Assembly: GCA_007132975.1 (NCBI GenBank)
Contig: SLNO01000093.1
Location: 1-58,066, forward strand
Origin: Balneolales bacterium
Lineage (GTDB): Bacteria > Bacteroidota > Rhodothermia > Balneolales > Natronogracilivirgulaceae
Reading direction: 5' to 3'
Length of the DNA stretch: 58,066 bases
Shown here: positions 45,328-56,100 of the stretch, piece after piece
How positions within the stretch are numbered: the first letter of the stretch is position 1
Layout of the letters: each line of letters begins with the position of its first letter
Made by a program: the position numbers and the translations under genes
The notes under the pieces: model-generated
Database searches by the model: none
What the model saw: only the letters and a program-made list of their open reading frames with translations
What the model was told of the DNA's origin: nothing

Positions 45328-48300
45328 ATGCAAAAGACGATCAAACCCGCACTGTTTCTGTTCCTGATCACAATGCTTGCGCAATTGCAAGGTGTGGAAT
45401 CAGCCAAATCCCAGGCGCTGCTCGATAACACCATTTATGAACGTCTGTGGATGACACCAAGATCGTTACCTCATTATTTCGAAGGTATAGTTAATCCTGG
45501 CGTTGACATCGATTTCGATTCCGCAAATCATGTTCATATGGTGCTGAACAGGCGATACCCGACCGACGGTCAAGTAAGCATCATATACATGTTCAGGCAG
45601 TCCAATAACTGGTATTACATGGTGGCTGATCAAGTTGAAGTGAGTATTCAGCTATTAGAACCTAAGATCAGGATATCTGATGATGGATTGATTCACATAA
45701 CGTATTTGAAGGCGGACACGCTGCAATATCTTACCATAGATCATGATAAAAATATTACGCATCATCCGGGGATTCATGGTGCCGAACAGGGGTCCAGCCT
45801 CTTGCTGAATGACCAGGGTTTACCCGTTCTATCATATAAAATCCCTCTTGAAGGTCAGCAATCCCGCACTTTTGTAGTATCAGAATTTAACGGAAGTGCA
45901 TGGATCCATGACACTCTTTCTGTCATGACTTCAGGTACCTTATTTCTGGGAACCACACTCCCCTTTACACGTTTGTTCAAGGATTCAGAAAACAGATATA
46001 ATGTAATCATCTACAAAGAATTCTCCGATAGTGCCGAGTTCGTATGGAACAGAAAAGAAGGCAGTGAATGGCTAATTGTTGACCGGGCAATCGCTCCGAG
46101 AAGCTGGGGGCATAATCGGTTCTGGGGGATTGATCTGAAGACCGATGCCAACGGCAATATCCACGCATGCTATGGATCAGATCTTCAATACAGGTATCTC
46201 TGGTCGGAGGAGGATCAGCTGTTTGATGACTTCATTATGCCAGGATCAAATTTAGCCAATTGCAAAATTACTTTTGATCAGGATGAAACACCTGTTGTTT
46301 TTGGTCTCCAGTCAGGTACGCCGGATCTCCATGTTGCAAAGAAAAGTGATAATGACTGGATTGTAACCCGCATTCCAACCAATCCCACCAGATCGGCAAC
46401 GAGTGTTGCGGCGAAAACAGATGTCTCAGGGAATATCCACCTGTTGCTCTATCATAATATGCCCGACATGCTGATTTACACCACGGGCAGCGATCTGCAA
46501 GATGGAATTTTTTCCGGACTTAACAGCAGCATAACTGAGGAAGCAAAGTTGGATGTTGTCATTTCTTCCAATAACCACATCCATGCCTTTTTTACAGAAT
46601 TCCAACCGGAAACCTCGCTGAATGCCAGCGGCCAACTGGAAACCAATTATTATCCGGTCCGAGATGTGTTGCTGAAAACAGAGGGGGAAACCGGATTTGC
46701 TCGAACCGTTACTGACAGGGGTCCGGCTGACAGACGATTTAACAAAAAGATTGCCAAGGGCACCGATCAATTCATGAAATTCAATCATTCCGTTCAGACC
46801 TATACTGATTTCGGCGCTCATCGGATCTATACCTACGTCTCACATTTGTACACATCGCCGGACGGAGTCGAATGGACCGAGCAGCACTCCCTGGACAGTT
46901 TGAACACCTTCAATCCAAAACTGGCTTATGCCCTGGGCCGCTACTGGTTATTGGATGCAAGCGGATACCTTACTTCAGACGACGGGTTGGAATGGCAGTC
47001 AAAAGGGGCCTTATCGGAAATTTTCGACCCCACAGATATCATTGTCTTCGGAAATGATTTCACTTTCGATGACCGCCTGTATGTTCTTGTCCACAACCAG
47101 GGCAGGCAGGACAGCTCCGACCCCGCATGCCTTGTCTGCCCGACGGAGCGCTCCGGAAAGTATATGCTGATATTTTCAGATCAGGAAGGTTGGTCTTCTC
47201 ACCGCCTTTTCGATCTGGACCCGGGCCTGGCTTTCCACGGATTTCTCCTGGATGATGACGGCCTGACCAATGTGGGTATGGGGGTCACTCGCATGTCAAC
47301 GGACGGCATCACCTGGACCAGTGTACCCAATAATCTGGATCGGGAACCGGGTCAGATCGTAAAATCCGGCGATTTTTTCTTTCTGTTGGATAAACGGATG
47401 TATAATTGGAACAACCAGCAGATGGAAGGAAACCTTCGAATAAGCAGAGATGGCTTGTCCTGGCAGAGGTTGCCCTTTCAGGATAGATACGTAAGTGAGA
47501 CAAAATACCGACTTGCGGCAACAGAGGATCGGCTGTTATTGATTAATATCGTAGATGGGATAATCTATGATTGGGGCGAGTCGCAGGGACTGTTTTCCGA
47601 AGACGCACAGATCCTGCCTTATGACCTGTTTGCGAGGGATCCGGAGGAAAACCTTTACTTTGCTGGACGATGGAGTTCTGTACCCGGTGACCTGAATTAT
47701 GTAGCGAATTTACCAGGGCATGTGATCGCTTCAAACTTTCCTGATTTGTATGGGTTGTTTGCACATACAAGATCTATTATCAATACAACGCATTATCCCG
47801 GGCTTATTCAATTCTGGAATGGGAGAGAATGGGAGATCATAACACCATTGAATCGCATATTCGGGATTCCTCATGTCTATCATGATGGAGAGCGAACTCG
47901 GTTGGTAGCCTTTTCACAGCGAAGGGCTACTACAGGTGACCGCCAGCGGCGCATCGATGCATGGGATGGGGAAACCTGGACTACTATCAGCGATGCTGAG
48001 TTTAATATGACCTCGGTTACGTTAACCACATGGAATCACAACGGCGTGCCCAAACTGGTAGCCAGCGGATTGGGCTTTCCCGCTGCAGAAAAGTTCATGG
48101 GAATCTGGGATGGAGCAGACTGGATCTACTTCAGTGGCCAGTCGTACGAAAACAGACTGCCGGCCGGTTCCTTGACAACCGCTAATCACGATGGTATTGA
48201 ATACCTGTATGCCGCGGGCAACCTGCTGTCCATTGGCAATGCGTCGGTCCAGCGGATTGCCAGGTTCGACGGTGAGAACTGGGAGGCCGTCCCGGGTGGG

Positions 48301-49512
48301 GTAAACGGGGAACCCAGACAGATGGTAACAATGCGATCAACGTCGGGGGGTGATGATACCATCGTGATGATTGGGGATTTTAATATCATTATCGGCGATA
48401 ATGAAACCGAAGTCTCTGGGATGGCTATATATGATGGTACTTCATGGTCAAGGGTCGAGCCTGAACTGAATGGCACCGCGCAGGGGTTGCGCACAATGCT
48501 TGTATATGATACCAAACAAGGGCCTGTACTTTTCGCTGGTGGTCGTTATTTAATGGACCCAAGGGGTATTCTGAACGGTATCGGAGCATGGGACGGTGAA
48601 AACTGGTTTCAACTTGACAATGGTGTTCGAGGTCGTGCTCCAGAGGTGTATTCCATGGATATCTTTCTGGAAGGTGGCGGTCCTGTTCTGTACGTAATGG
48701 GTAACTTCAACAGAGTAGGTGATATCGGAGTGAACGGCCTGGCCAGGATACCTCTCTACGATGTGGGCCAACGGCTTCAGCCCCAGATCGTTAATCTGAC
48801 GGATGGGCAGTCGCAGCTCATCCCTTTCCCTGAAGCGGGGATCACGCTGTTTGGGGATGTGACCAATGCCGGATGGCTGTCGGCTGCCCTGCTGGCCAAC
48901 AACCCGCTCCCGGCAGATCTCCCGGATCATCTGTTGGGTATTGCAGATATCATGTGGGAGTTTGAAACGGAATCCGTGGAAGTCAGCAACATGCTCCTGG
49001 CCTTCGATGTGCCGGATGCGGAATCGATGTTTGGGAAGCTTGCAGGCAAATTTGCGCCGAATGAAGTTGCCGGCATTGAAGACGCCCTGACCTGGCTGAT
49101 GCAAAGCGAAGGTGGCTGGACCGACCTTGGAGGTGTTATCGGCAACGGGCAGTTGGTGTCCGTCACCCCGACCAGCACACTCACCCGGGCGGCGATCGGT
49201 CTGCTTCGTGAGCCGGGAACAACGCGTGCTGAAAACAGCGACGTGCCCCGGGAGTTCGCACTGGACCAGAACTATCCCAACCCGTTCAACCCGTCCACAA
49301 CAATCCGGTACCATATGCCAGAATCTGCCGTGGCAAGGCTGGATGTGTACGACATCCTTGGGCGGCGGGTTGGCACTCTGGTCAACGAGCATTTGACAGC
49401 AGGAGTACACTCCGTTGCTTTTGACGGCTCCATGCTGGCCAGCGGCCTGTACCTCTACCGGCTGCAGGCTGGTGACAGGATGGCCGTCCGCAAGATGCTG
49501 TTGGTGAAATAG
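45328..49512 (+). CDS. Very large T9SS-secreted propeller-like protein
   Basis: This 1394-residue protein has a signal peptide (FLFLITMLAQLQGVESAKS). The first 800 residues look like beta-propeller or BNR-like blades (LLNDQGLPVLSYKIPLEGQQ, TDANGNIHACYGSDL, SRDGLSWQRLPF). The stretch from about 860 to 1160 has kelch-like units built on a WDG..W pattern (WNGREWEIITPLNR, WDGETWTTISDAEF, WDGADWIYFSGQSY, FDGENWEAVPGGVNG, YDGTSWSRVEPELNG, WDGENWFQLDNGVRG). The T9SS tail starts at about 1312. There is no recognisable catalytic motif. The architecture fits a surface-binding protein or an adhesin. Confidence 0.83.
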   Translation: MQKTIKPALFLFLITMLAQLQGVESAKSQALLDNTIYERLWMTPRSLPHYFEGIVNPGVDIDFDSANHVHMVLNRRYPTDGQVSIIYMFRQSNNWYYMVADQVEVSIQLLEPKIRISDDGLIHITYLKADTLQYLTIDHDKNITHHPGIHGAEQGSSLLLNDQGLPVLSYKIPLEGQQSRTFVVSEFNGSAWIHDTLSVMTSGTLFLGTTLPFTRLFKDSENRYNVIIYKEFSDSAEFVWNRKEGSEWLIVDRAIAPRSWGHNRFWGIDLKTDANGNIHACYGSDLQYRYLWSEEDQLFDDFIMPGSNLANCKITFDQDETPVVFGLQSGTPDLHVAKKSDNDWIVTRIPTNPTRSATSVAAKTDVSGNIHLLLYHNMPDMLIYTTGSDLQDGIFSGLNSSITEEAKLDVVISSNNHIHAFFTEFQPETSLNASGQLETNYYPVRDVLLKTEGETGFARTVTDRGPADRRFNKKIAKGTDQFMKFNHSVQTYTDFGAHRIYTYVSHLYTSPDGVEWTEQHSLDSLNTFNPKLAYALGRYWLLDASGYLTSDDGLEWQSKGALSEIFDPTDIIVFGNDFTFDDRLYVLVHNQGRQDSSDPACLVCPTERSGKYMLIFSDQEGWSSHRLFDLDPGLAFHGFLLDDDGLTNVGMGVTRMSTDGITWTSVPNNLDREPGQIVKSGDFFFLLDKRMYNWNNQQMEGNLRISRDGLSWQRLPFQDRYVSETKYRLAATEDRLLLINIVDGIIYDWGESQGLFSEDAQILPYDLFARDPEENLYFAGRWSSVPGDLNYVANLPGHVIASNFPDLYGLFAHTRSIINTTHYPGLIQFWNGREWEIITPLNRIFGIPHVYHDGERTRLVAFSQRRATTGDRQRRIDAWDGETWTTISDAEFNMTSVTLTTWNHNGVPKLVASGLGFPAAEKFMGIWDGADWIYFSGQSYENRLPAGSLTTANHDGIEYLYAAGNLLSIGNASVQRIARFDGENWEAVPGGVNGEPRQMVTMRSTSGGDDTIVMIGDFNIIIGDNETEVSGMAIYDGTSWSRVEPELNGTAQGLRTMLVYDTKQGPVLFAGGRYLMDPRGILNGIGAWDGENWFQLDNGVRGRAPEVYSMDIFLEGGGPVLYVMGNFNRVGDIGVNGLARIPLYDVGQRLQPQIVNLTDGQSQLIPFPEAGITLFGDVTNAGWLSAALLANNPLPADLPDHLLGIADIMWEFETESVEVSNMLLAFDVPDAESMFGKLAGKFAPNEVAGIEDALTWLMQSEGGWTDLGGVIGNGQLVSVTPTSTLTRAAIGLLREPGTTRAENSDVPREFALDQNYPNPFNPSTTIRYHMPESAVARLDVYDILGRRVGTLVNEHLTAGVHSVAFDGSMLASGLYLYRLQAGDRMAVRKMLLVK

Positions 49513-49581
49513 GTCCTGCCGCTCACCGGGAATCCCGCAAACAAGGCGAATCATAAATCCTCACACAAAACCTGTCAGGCC

Positions 49582-52500
49582 ATGCAATCACTCATCCGAT
49601 TTTCGATTATCAATCTGTTTCTTTTTATGGCCTTCTTTCCAAAAGCCGGCCGACTGCTCCCGTATCGAATGGTACCGTGTCCGGCAAGCGGTGCCGGGCA
49701 CTTACGAAACGCCCGGGCAAACCATCCAAGATCATGGATCAATGCGATCTTGCCGTTGTTGCTGGCGAGCGCAATGCTGTCATTTACGGGAGTTCTGGCA
49801 CTGCAATCCGCGTCAGCCCAGGCGCACGTACTGCAATCGAACGCATTCGAGGTGACCACCACCGCCGACAACGGTCCCGGATCCCTCCGCGCCATCATAG
49901 AACAGACCAATTCGAACGGCATTATGGGGGATTCTATCACATTCAATATCCCGGGCGATGGTCCGCACCGGATAGAGCTGGCCACACCCCTGCCGCCCAT
50001 TACCCTGCGTGTTTTCATTGACGCAACCACACAGCCAGGTTACAGCGACAGGGTTCCGGAGGTGATCATTGACGGCGGCGGGCTTGAACCGGGCGAAAAC
50101 GGCCTGGATTTCTCCAATCCTGCAGTCGGAGGCATGCTGAACACCGTTAGCGGGCTGAGTATTGTCGGGTTCACCCCGGATGGCGATCAGGGAGGCGCGG
50201 CAATCAGGCTTGTTTCCGATTTCAATCAGCTGACCAACAACTACATCGGCATTGAGCCGGATGGGACGCCCAACGCGAACGGCTATGGCGTAATCGTGGA
50301 AAACAGCTCATCCAACTGGATCGGCATAACCACATCCAACGGAAATGTCATCTCAAACAACGTAGTGGGGGTTGCAATCCATGGTGCCGATGCATCGGAA
50401 AACCAGGTGCGCGGAAATCTCATCGGGACGGATGCGGCCGGGACCGAAGCGGCCGGCAACAACACGAATATCAAGGTCATGGGGAGCTCCGGCAATGATA
50501 TCGGCGGACCGGCAATCAACCACCGCAATATTATTTCAGGAGCCATTTCCACATCCGGTACTACCCATGGCTGGGGGGTTCAAATCATGGGATCAGACGA
50601 AGCCGATGCTGCCGGAAACATCATCCGGAACAATTACATCGGGACAAATATAAACGGAACCGCAGCCATCCCTAACGGGAATGACGGGGTCATTCTTGAG
50701 TCGGGTGTAACAGAAACCATGATCGGTGGCCAAGCAGGTGAAGGGAATCTGATCAGTGGCAACCGGGGTGGAATAATGATCATCGAGGGATCATCCGGCA
50801 ACCAGGTTATGAACAACCGCATCGGAACCGACCACGAAGGATTGAGCAGGATCGGCAACAGTCAGTTTGGCGTGCGGGTGGATGGTACCGGCAACACGAT
50901 CCATAACAACCAGATCAGCGGAAATGGGTTTGGTATCAATGTGCGCGGAATGTCCGCCACAGATAACGTGATTACCGGCAATCTGATCGGAACCGACGCA
51001 ACCGGACTCAATCCGGTTTTTAATCTCAGAGGAATCCAGGTGACATCGACCGGGAATGTTATCGGAAGCAGTGATCCAGGTGGTGGAAACGTGATCAGCG
51101 GAAACATGCAAGCCGGCCTTGTCATTACAAACGCCGGTGAGATTCATTCGGATGACAACATAGTTCAGGGAAATTTGATTGGTGTGGGTCTGGACGGTCA
51201 AACCAAATTACCAAACGGTCGATTCGGGGTAGAGATCCAAGGTGGATCGGGTAATCTTGTGGGGGGAAGTTCTCCGGAGGAGGGCAACACCATTGCCTGG
51301 AATCAATGGGCAGGAATAGCCGTTCATTCGCAAACGACGCCCGTAGCCATTGAAAATACCCTGCGGCACAACCGGATTTTCGGAAACAACGGGCCCGGAA
51401 TTGATATCGGAAACGACGGGTTTACCGACAACAGCGAATTTGCCCCGGGTGATGGTCCCAACCTGAGAATGAAATATCCGGAAATAGTCGAATTCGAGAC
51501 AGCGGGACAGCAAATCACCCTCGGGTACCTCCATCCAACCGGACCGGACTCGGCAGCATACCCTCTGACGATCGATTTTTACATACCAGACGAACTTGGT
51601 CAGGGAATGCAGCATGTGTGGACCGACTCCTGGGAGGCAGCGGATTTCCCCGGTCCGCGACAGATCAGCTTCAGCATCAGCAGCACCGAACACCCGGATT
51701 ACGACGGCCGCGCCCTTACCGCCACTGCCACTGACAGCCAGGGCAACACCTCCGAGTTCACCCCGATTCCCTCCGCATTACCGATTTCAGACCGGTTTGA
51801 AGTAGCCGCTGACTTTCCGGAGATTTATCTCCACATGCAGGTCTTAAACGACCGGGATATCATTCTCGCGAATATGACACACTACGCCGTTACATCCGAT
51901 GGCGGACAAAACTGGGATGTCAGGGAAAGGCCGGTCGTTCAAGGCGTCAACTTTGCAATTCGAGGGATCTACTTTCAAAATGCGAACACGGGCTGGCTGC
52001 TCGGGTCACCGGGCGTTCTGTTGAAAACAACTGATGGCGGGGAGACCTGGTCCCATCAGCAGATCGAAAATGTCAACTGGATTAACTATCTCATCATGGA
52101 TGATCAGGGGAACGGCTGGTTCATGTCAACCAATGGCCTGATTTTTAAAACCGGCAATGGCGGTGAGGACTGGGAGCAGGCGCCTGCTTCAAAAGATGCC
52201 TTTTATGTTTCTGTTCATTCCATGGACGTATCGACAAGCTGGCTGCTGATGCAGACTGTGATAGACCAGCAACTGCGATACCTGGTCCATAAAACTAACG
52301 ACGCATGGCAGACCGGATCGGATGTGATGTTGCCGGCCGGAATAACGCCGCAGACTATCTTTTTTACGGATGCGGAACGCGGATGGATCACCGGCGAGCA
52401 TGGCCTGCTTTTGACGACCACGGACGGCGGAAACACATGGACGCCGGATGAACAACCGTTCACCTCCTCAAATCTGAGCGCCATTTACTTTGAAAACGAT

Positions 52501-52992
52501 CAGGATGGATGGATTGGTGGCCGCTCGCACGAGCTCTTTTCAACGGAAGATTCGGGCATGACCTGGGCATTGGATTACACGGGCGAAATGCCGGGAGGTT
52601 CGGTCGTCGCCATACAGCCAACCGGTACCGGAAATATCGTTGCCCTGATAAACGGTCGGAACAGTACAAGCCTGGTTCGCCTGAAGAGGGACGATCCCAC
52701 ATCAACGGTGGAGGAGCGGCTCGTACCATCGGCATTCCGTCTGGGGCAGAACTATCCCAACCCGTTCAACCCATCCACGCAGATAACGTTTGAAATACCT
52801 GCATCCGGTGAGGTCAGGGTGGATGTGTTCAGCATCGACGGCAGACGGGTTGCCACGCTGCTCGAACAGTACATGCCGGCGGGCAGTCACTCGGTCTCGT
52901 TTGACGCTTCCGGCATTTCCAGCGGGGTGTATCTGTACCGACTGCAAACGGGTGACCAGGTGGCAGTACGCAAAATGATGCTGATAAGATAG
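49582..52992 (+). CDS. T9SS-secreted beta-helix and YCF48/BNR-repeat protein
   Basis: This is 1136 residues. Residues about 85-700 contain at least eight NosD-like right-handed beta-helix rungs (NVISNNVVGVAIHGADASEN, NLIGTDAAGTEAAGNNTNIK, GNVISGNMQAGLVITN). Residues about 745-1000 hold YCF48/BNR-like blades (ILANMTHYAVTSDGGQNWDV, TGWLLGSPGVLLKTTDGGETW, GWITGEHGLLLTTTDGGNTW). The T9SS tail starts at about 1054. The N-terminus is odd. The best signal-peptide core (AILPLLLASAMLSFTGVLA) starts only at residue about 55, behind a second hydrophobic stretch. The start may therefore be further downstream or the signal extended. The domain mix suggests a surface adhesin or glycan-binding protein. Confidence 0.83.
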   Translation: MQSLIRFSIINLFLFMAFFPKAGRLLPYRMVPCPASGAGHLRNARANHPRSWINAILPLLLASAMLSFTGVLALQSASAQAHVLQSNAFEVTTTADNGPGSLRAIIEQTNSNGIMGDSITFNIPGDGPHRIELATPLPPITLRVFIDATTQPGYSDRVPEVIIDGGGLEPGENGLDFSNPAVGGMLNTVSGLSIVGFTPDGDQGGAAIRLVSDFNQLTNNYIGIEPDGTPNANGYGVIVENSSSNWIGITTSNGNVISNNVVGVAIHGADASENQVRGNLIGTDAAGTEAAGNNTNIKVMGSSGNDIGGPAINHRNIISGAISTSGTTHGWGVQIMGSDEADAAGNIIRNNYIGTNINGTAAIPNGNDGVILESGVTETMIGGQAGEGNLISGNRGGIMIIEGSSGNQVMNNRIGTDHEGLSRIGNSQFGVRVDGTGNTIHNNQISGNGFGINVRGMSATDNVITGNLIGTDATGLNPVFNLRGIQVTSTGNVIGSSDPGGGNVISGNMQAGLVITNAGEIHSDDNIVQGNLIGVGLDGQTKLPNGRFGVEIQGGSGNLVGGSSPEEGNTIAWNQWAGIAVHSQTTPVAIENTLRHNRIFGNNGPGIDIGNDGFTDNSEFAPGDGPNLRMKYPEIVEFETAGQQITLGYLHPTGPDSAAYPLTIDFYIPDELGQGMQHVWTDSWEAADFPGPRQISFSISSTEHPDYDGRALTATATDSQGNTSEFTPIPSALPISDRFEVAADFPEIYLHMQVLNDRDIILANMTHYAVTSDGGQNWDVRERPVVQGVNFAIRGIYFQNANTGWLLGSPGVLLKTTDGGETWSHQQIENVNWINYLIMDDQGNGWFMSTNGLIFKTGNGGEDWEQAPASKDAFYVSVHSMDVSTSWLLMQTVIDQQLRYLVHKTNDAWQTGSDVMLPAGITPQTIFFTDAERGWITGEHGLLLTTTDGGNTWTPDEQPFTSSNLSAIYFENDQDGWIGGRSHELFSTEDSGMTWALDYTGEMPGGSVVAIQPTGTGNIVALINGRNSTSLVRLKRDDPTSTVEERLVPSAFRLGQNYPNPFNPSTQITFEIPASGEVRVDVFSIDGRRVATLLEQYMPAGSHSVSFDASGISSGVYLYRLQTGDQVAVRKMMLIR

Positions 52993-53003
52993 CATTACCT
53001 TGT

Positions 53004-53084
53004 AGCCGTCTGCCTGCAACTTTCGTGGATGGTGACATGGCCAGGGAGTATATCGAGGAGGAGATCCGGGAACTGGGCGGCTGA
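53004..53084 (+). other. Possible orphan C-terminal coding remnant
   Basis: In one plus-strand frame this spacer reads SRLPATFVDGDMAREYIEEE, followed by IRELGG and a stop at 53082. The composition is protein-like, with a helical charged end. The frame upstream overlaps the end of the preceding T9SS gene, so it cannot be an intact gene of its own. It may be the tail of a decayed gene or chance. Confidence 0.25.
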
Positions 53085-53111
53085 GTGCGGATGGCTGGCT
53101 GCGGCTGGTGT

Positions 53112-56100
53112 CTACAATCCGATTTCCAACCGGATCACCGGATAGAAGCCGGGCATGGTGCGTTCGTGGATCTCGTAGGTGATGTCGTAATCCTGCGTGG
53201 TGCTGCCGGATCCGCTGTTGCTACCGCCGTCGCTGCCCCCGCCTACTTGTAGCGGCTGCGTGGCCTGCATGCCGGTCGGCTTCAGGCTCCAGTCGATGAC
53301 GTTGCGCCGGCCAAGGACGTTGATCAGGTCCAGGTGCACATCCACCCGTACCGGACCGAGTTTTGGCCGGTATCGGAGCGAAAGATCGAGCTGGTGGAAG
53401 GCGCTGAGCCGGTCGTCTTCGGGCGTGCCGAAATCGAATTCGCCGCCGATGGTCCGCGTGCCCTTGACGTAGAGGTAGTCGTAGTAGGCCTGCCGGAACC
53501 CCCAGGCGCGGCCGTATACCGATTTCCAGTTGGCGATGACCGAAAACGGGCCGTAGACGTTTATGATGCCGCGGGCCTGGATGCGGTGCGGCTCATTCCA
53601 GGGGGCGGGCACGTTGCGGCCGAATTGTGACATCCGGAACTCGGCGCGCGTGTAGTCGTAGCCGAGCATCATTTTCATGCGGGCGGCGGGCAGGAGCTGC
53701 TGCAGGCGCACCGAGTAGCCGCCGGAGCGCAAGCGTGTCGCTTCGGTGAAGGCCTCGGCGGAGCTGCGGTCGAAGGTTTCGCCGACGGACAGGCTCCGGG
53801 ACGAGCCGATGTACCGGGTGGGTTCCCATTTGAAGTAGGCCTCCAGTTTCAGGGTGGTGAGGGTGGATGGCTGTAGCATCCAGGATCCGCTGATGTGGTA
53901 GGCCATCGGGGGCTCGTCGGCCGAGGCGTGCGACCAGACGGTGAAGGACGGCACCAGCGAGGTCGGTCCCACATTGGTGATATCGTACTGGTGGATGAAC
54001 TGGCGGTAGACGCCGGCGGCCACACGTGCCGACCAGTAGCCGATACGCGAGTCGACGCGGTCGTGCTGCACCGACATGCGTGGCTCTAGGAAGGGGCGAG
54101 GATGTGCGTCGATTTGTGTGAGCCGTGATCCGGCGGTGAGCTGCCATCCCCGGCCGAGGTTTGCGTGCAGATTGGAAAAGACTGTTCCAAATATTGAAGT
54201 TTCTTCGGAAGATGTGGGCAGGAAGAAGAACTCGCTGAAATCGACCTGGGAGGAGACCAGGTTCAGTTCCAGGCCGCTTTCCACACGTACCTGCCGCGAG
54301 AAATCATACTGCAGCGTGGATCGCAGCAAGCCGTGTTCGATACGGTTGAAGCCCTTGTGCCGCGGCTCGACCGGAGCATCGCCCGACATGCTTTCGTACA
54401 TGGCCCGCGTTGAAGTGAACGTACCGGTACCGTCCCAGCCGGTTCGGTCCCAGATATCGCTTGTGTTGCGGGTAAACAGGTGGTAACTGTGATCCATACG
54501 CCCGGAGCTGAATCCGGCCAGGGTCGACAGCATCGTGCGCGGGCCCGGACTCGCATCCCACCGGACCTGCGCGGTAAGATTTTGCCACTCGTAGTTGTCG
54601 CGGGTGAAGAGATAGTTGTTCTCTGTTTTCATTTCATAGCGTTGATTGAGCGCGGACATGTTCACGCGGTTGCGTCCGTGCCAAACCGAAGCGCTGATGG
54701 TGTGGAAGGGGCTGGGCTCGTAGCGCACGGCGGAATGGACATCAAGATAGCGCATATCGGTGACCTGCTTGAGCGATTCGTATTCACTGAAGACGGTACC
54801 AGGGACCTGAAGCAGGTTTTCCGCCAGGATCTGGTCCACGTATCCCCAGTCGCGCATGGTCTGCTGCAGGTTCGGCTCTTGATAGAGGTCCCAAAAGTTA
54901 CTTCGGAAGCTTCCCGTGGCCGCCACGGAGGGGTACGGGCGGCTTGCTTCACTGCGGCGGGTGCCCGTGCCGGATCTGCCCGAATGTGCGGCGGGACGTT
55001 CACGGTCCCCTGCAAAGGAAATATCGGCGCGGATGTTGGCGTTGACCGGGTCGCCGAGCACGGTTACGCCGCGGGTGCCGGGGGCGGGGATGTCGTGCAC
55101 GAAATCGATGATCCCGGAGAGCATGCTGCCCTCCTCGGCGCCGAAACCTGCCTTGTGCAGGCGCACATCGCTGATGGCGAGCGGACTGAAACTGCTGTAG
55201 AAGTGTCCGAAATGGTAGGGGTTGTAGACGGGGATGCCGTCCAGGCGGATGCGGTGCTCGCCCTGTCGCCCGCCCTGGAGATGGATGTCCTGCAGCGGCA
55301 GTCCGTACTGCAGGCCAGCGAACAGTCCCAGGCTGCGGATGGGGTTGCGCATGCCGCCTGTGATATCCCAGCTGTCCATCGATCGCACCGTGGCGCGGTT
55401 GTCGACGCCCGTGAGGTCGGGGCGGTGCGCCTCCACCACCATGGGGGTGAACATGAACGGCCGCGGTTCAAGCGCCACCTCCGTGCGTGTGAGTTCATCC
55501 GGACGGATTTCCACCACCGCTTCATACGGATGGTACCCAAGGTAGCTGATCACGATGCGGTATGATCCGCTGATCATGCGGCTCAGCCGGAACATGCCAC
55601 TGCTGTTGGTGGCGGTGCCGCCGGCGACGTCGGCCAGCAGTATCGTGGCCCCGTGCAGCGGTTTGCCCGTGCGGCTGTCGAGCACCTTGCCGGCAAACGA
55701 GCCGTAAGCGGGATCCTCGGCCACCTTGCGCACAATGACGATGGTCCCGGACGAGAGCACGATGTAGTCAAATGGCGTGTCGGCCAGGATCTCGGTCAGC
55801 AGCCGGGGCATGGGCAGCTCGCGGATGCGCCGGAAGATCACCACATCCTCGATCATCCCGGGATCGTACATCATGTCGGTTTCGGTCACGCGTGCAACGG
55901 TCTCAAGCACCTGCTGCAGCGGTTCGCCCCGGAATTCAAAGGACCAGAGGCGTTCCGTGGCCAGAGCTTCCGCCGAAAACTGCGGGTGCGAATACATTAC
56001 CTTTGGCAAGGCCCCCTGTGATATTTCCCCCTGCGATATTTCCCCCTGCGACAAAGCCCCCTGGGAATAAGTCACCTGAGCATGCGCCGGTGTGGCGGCA

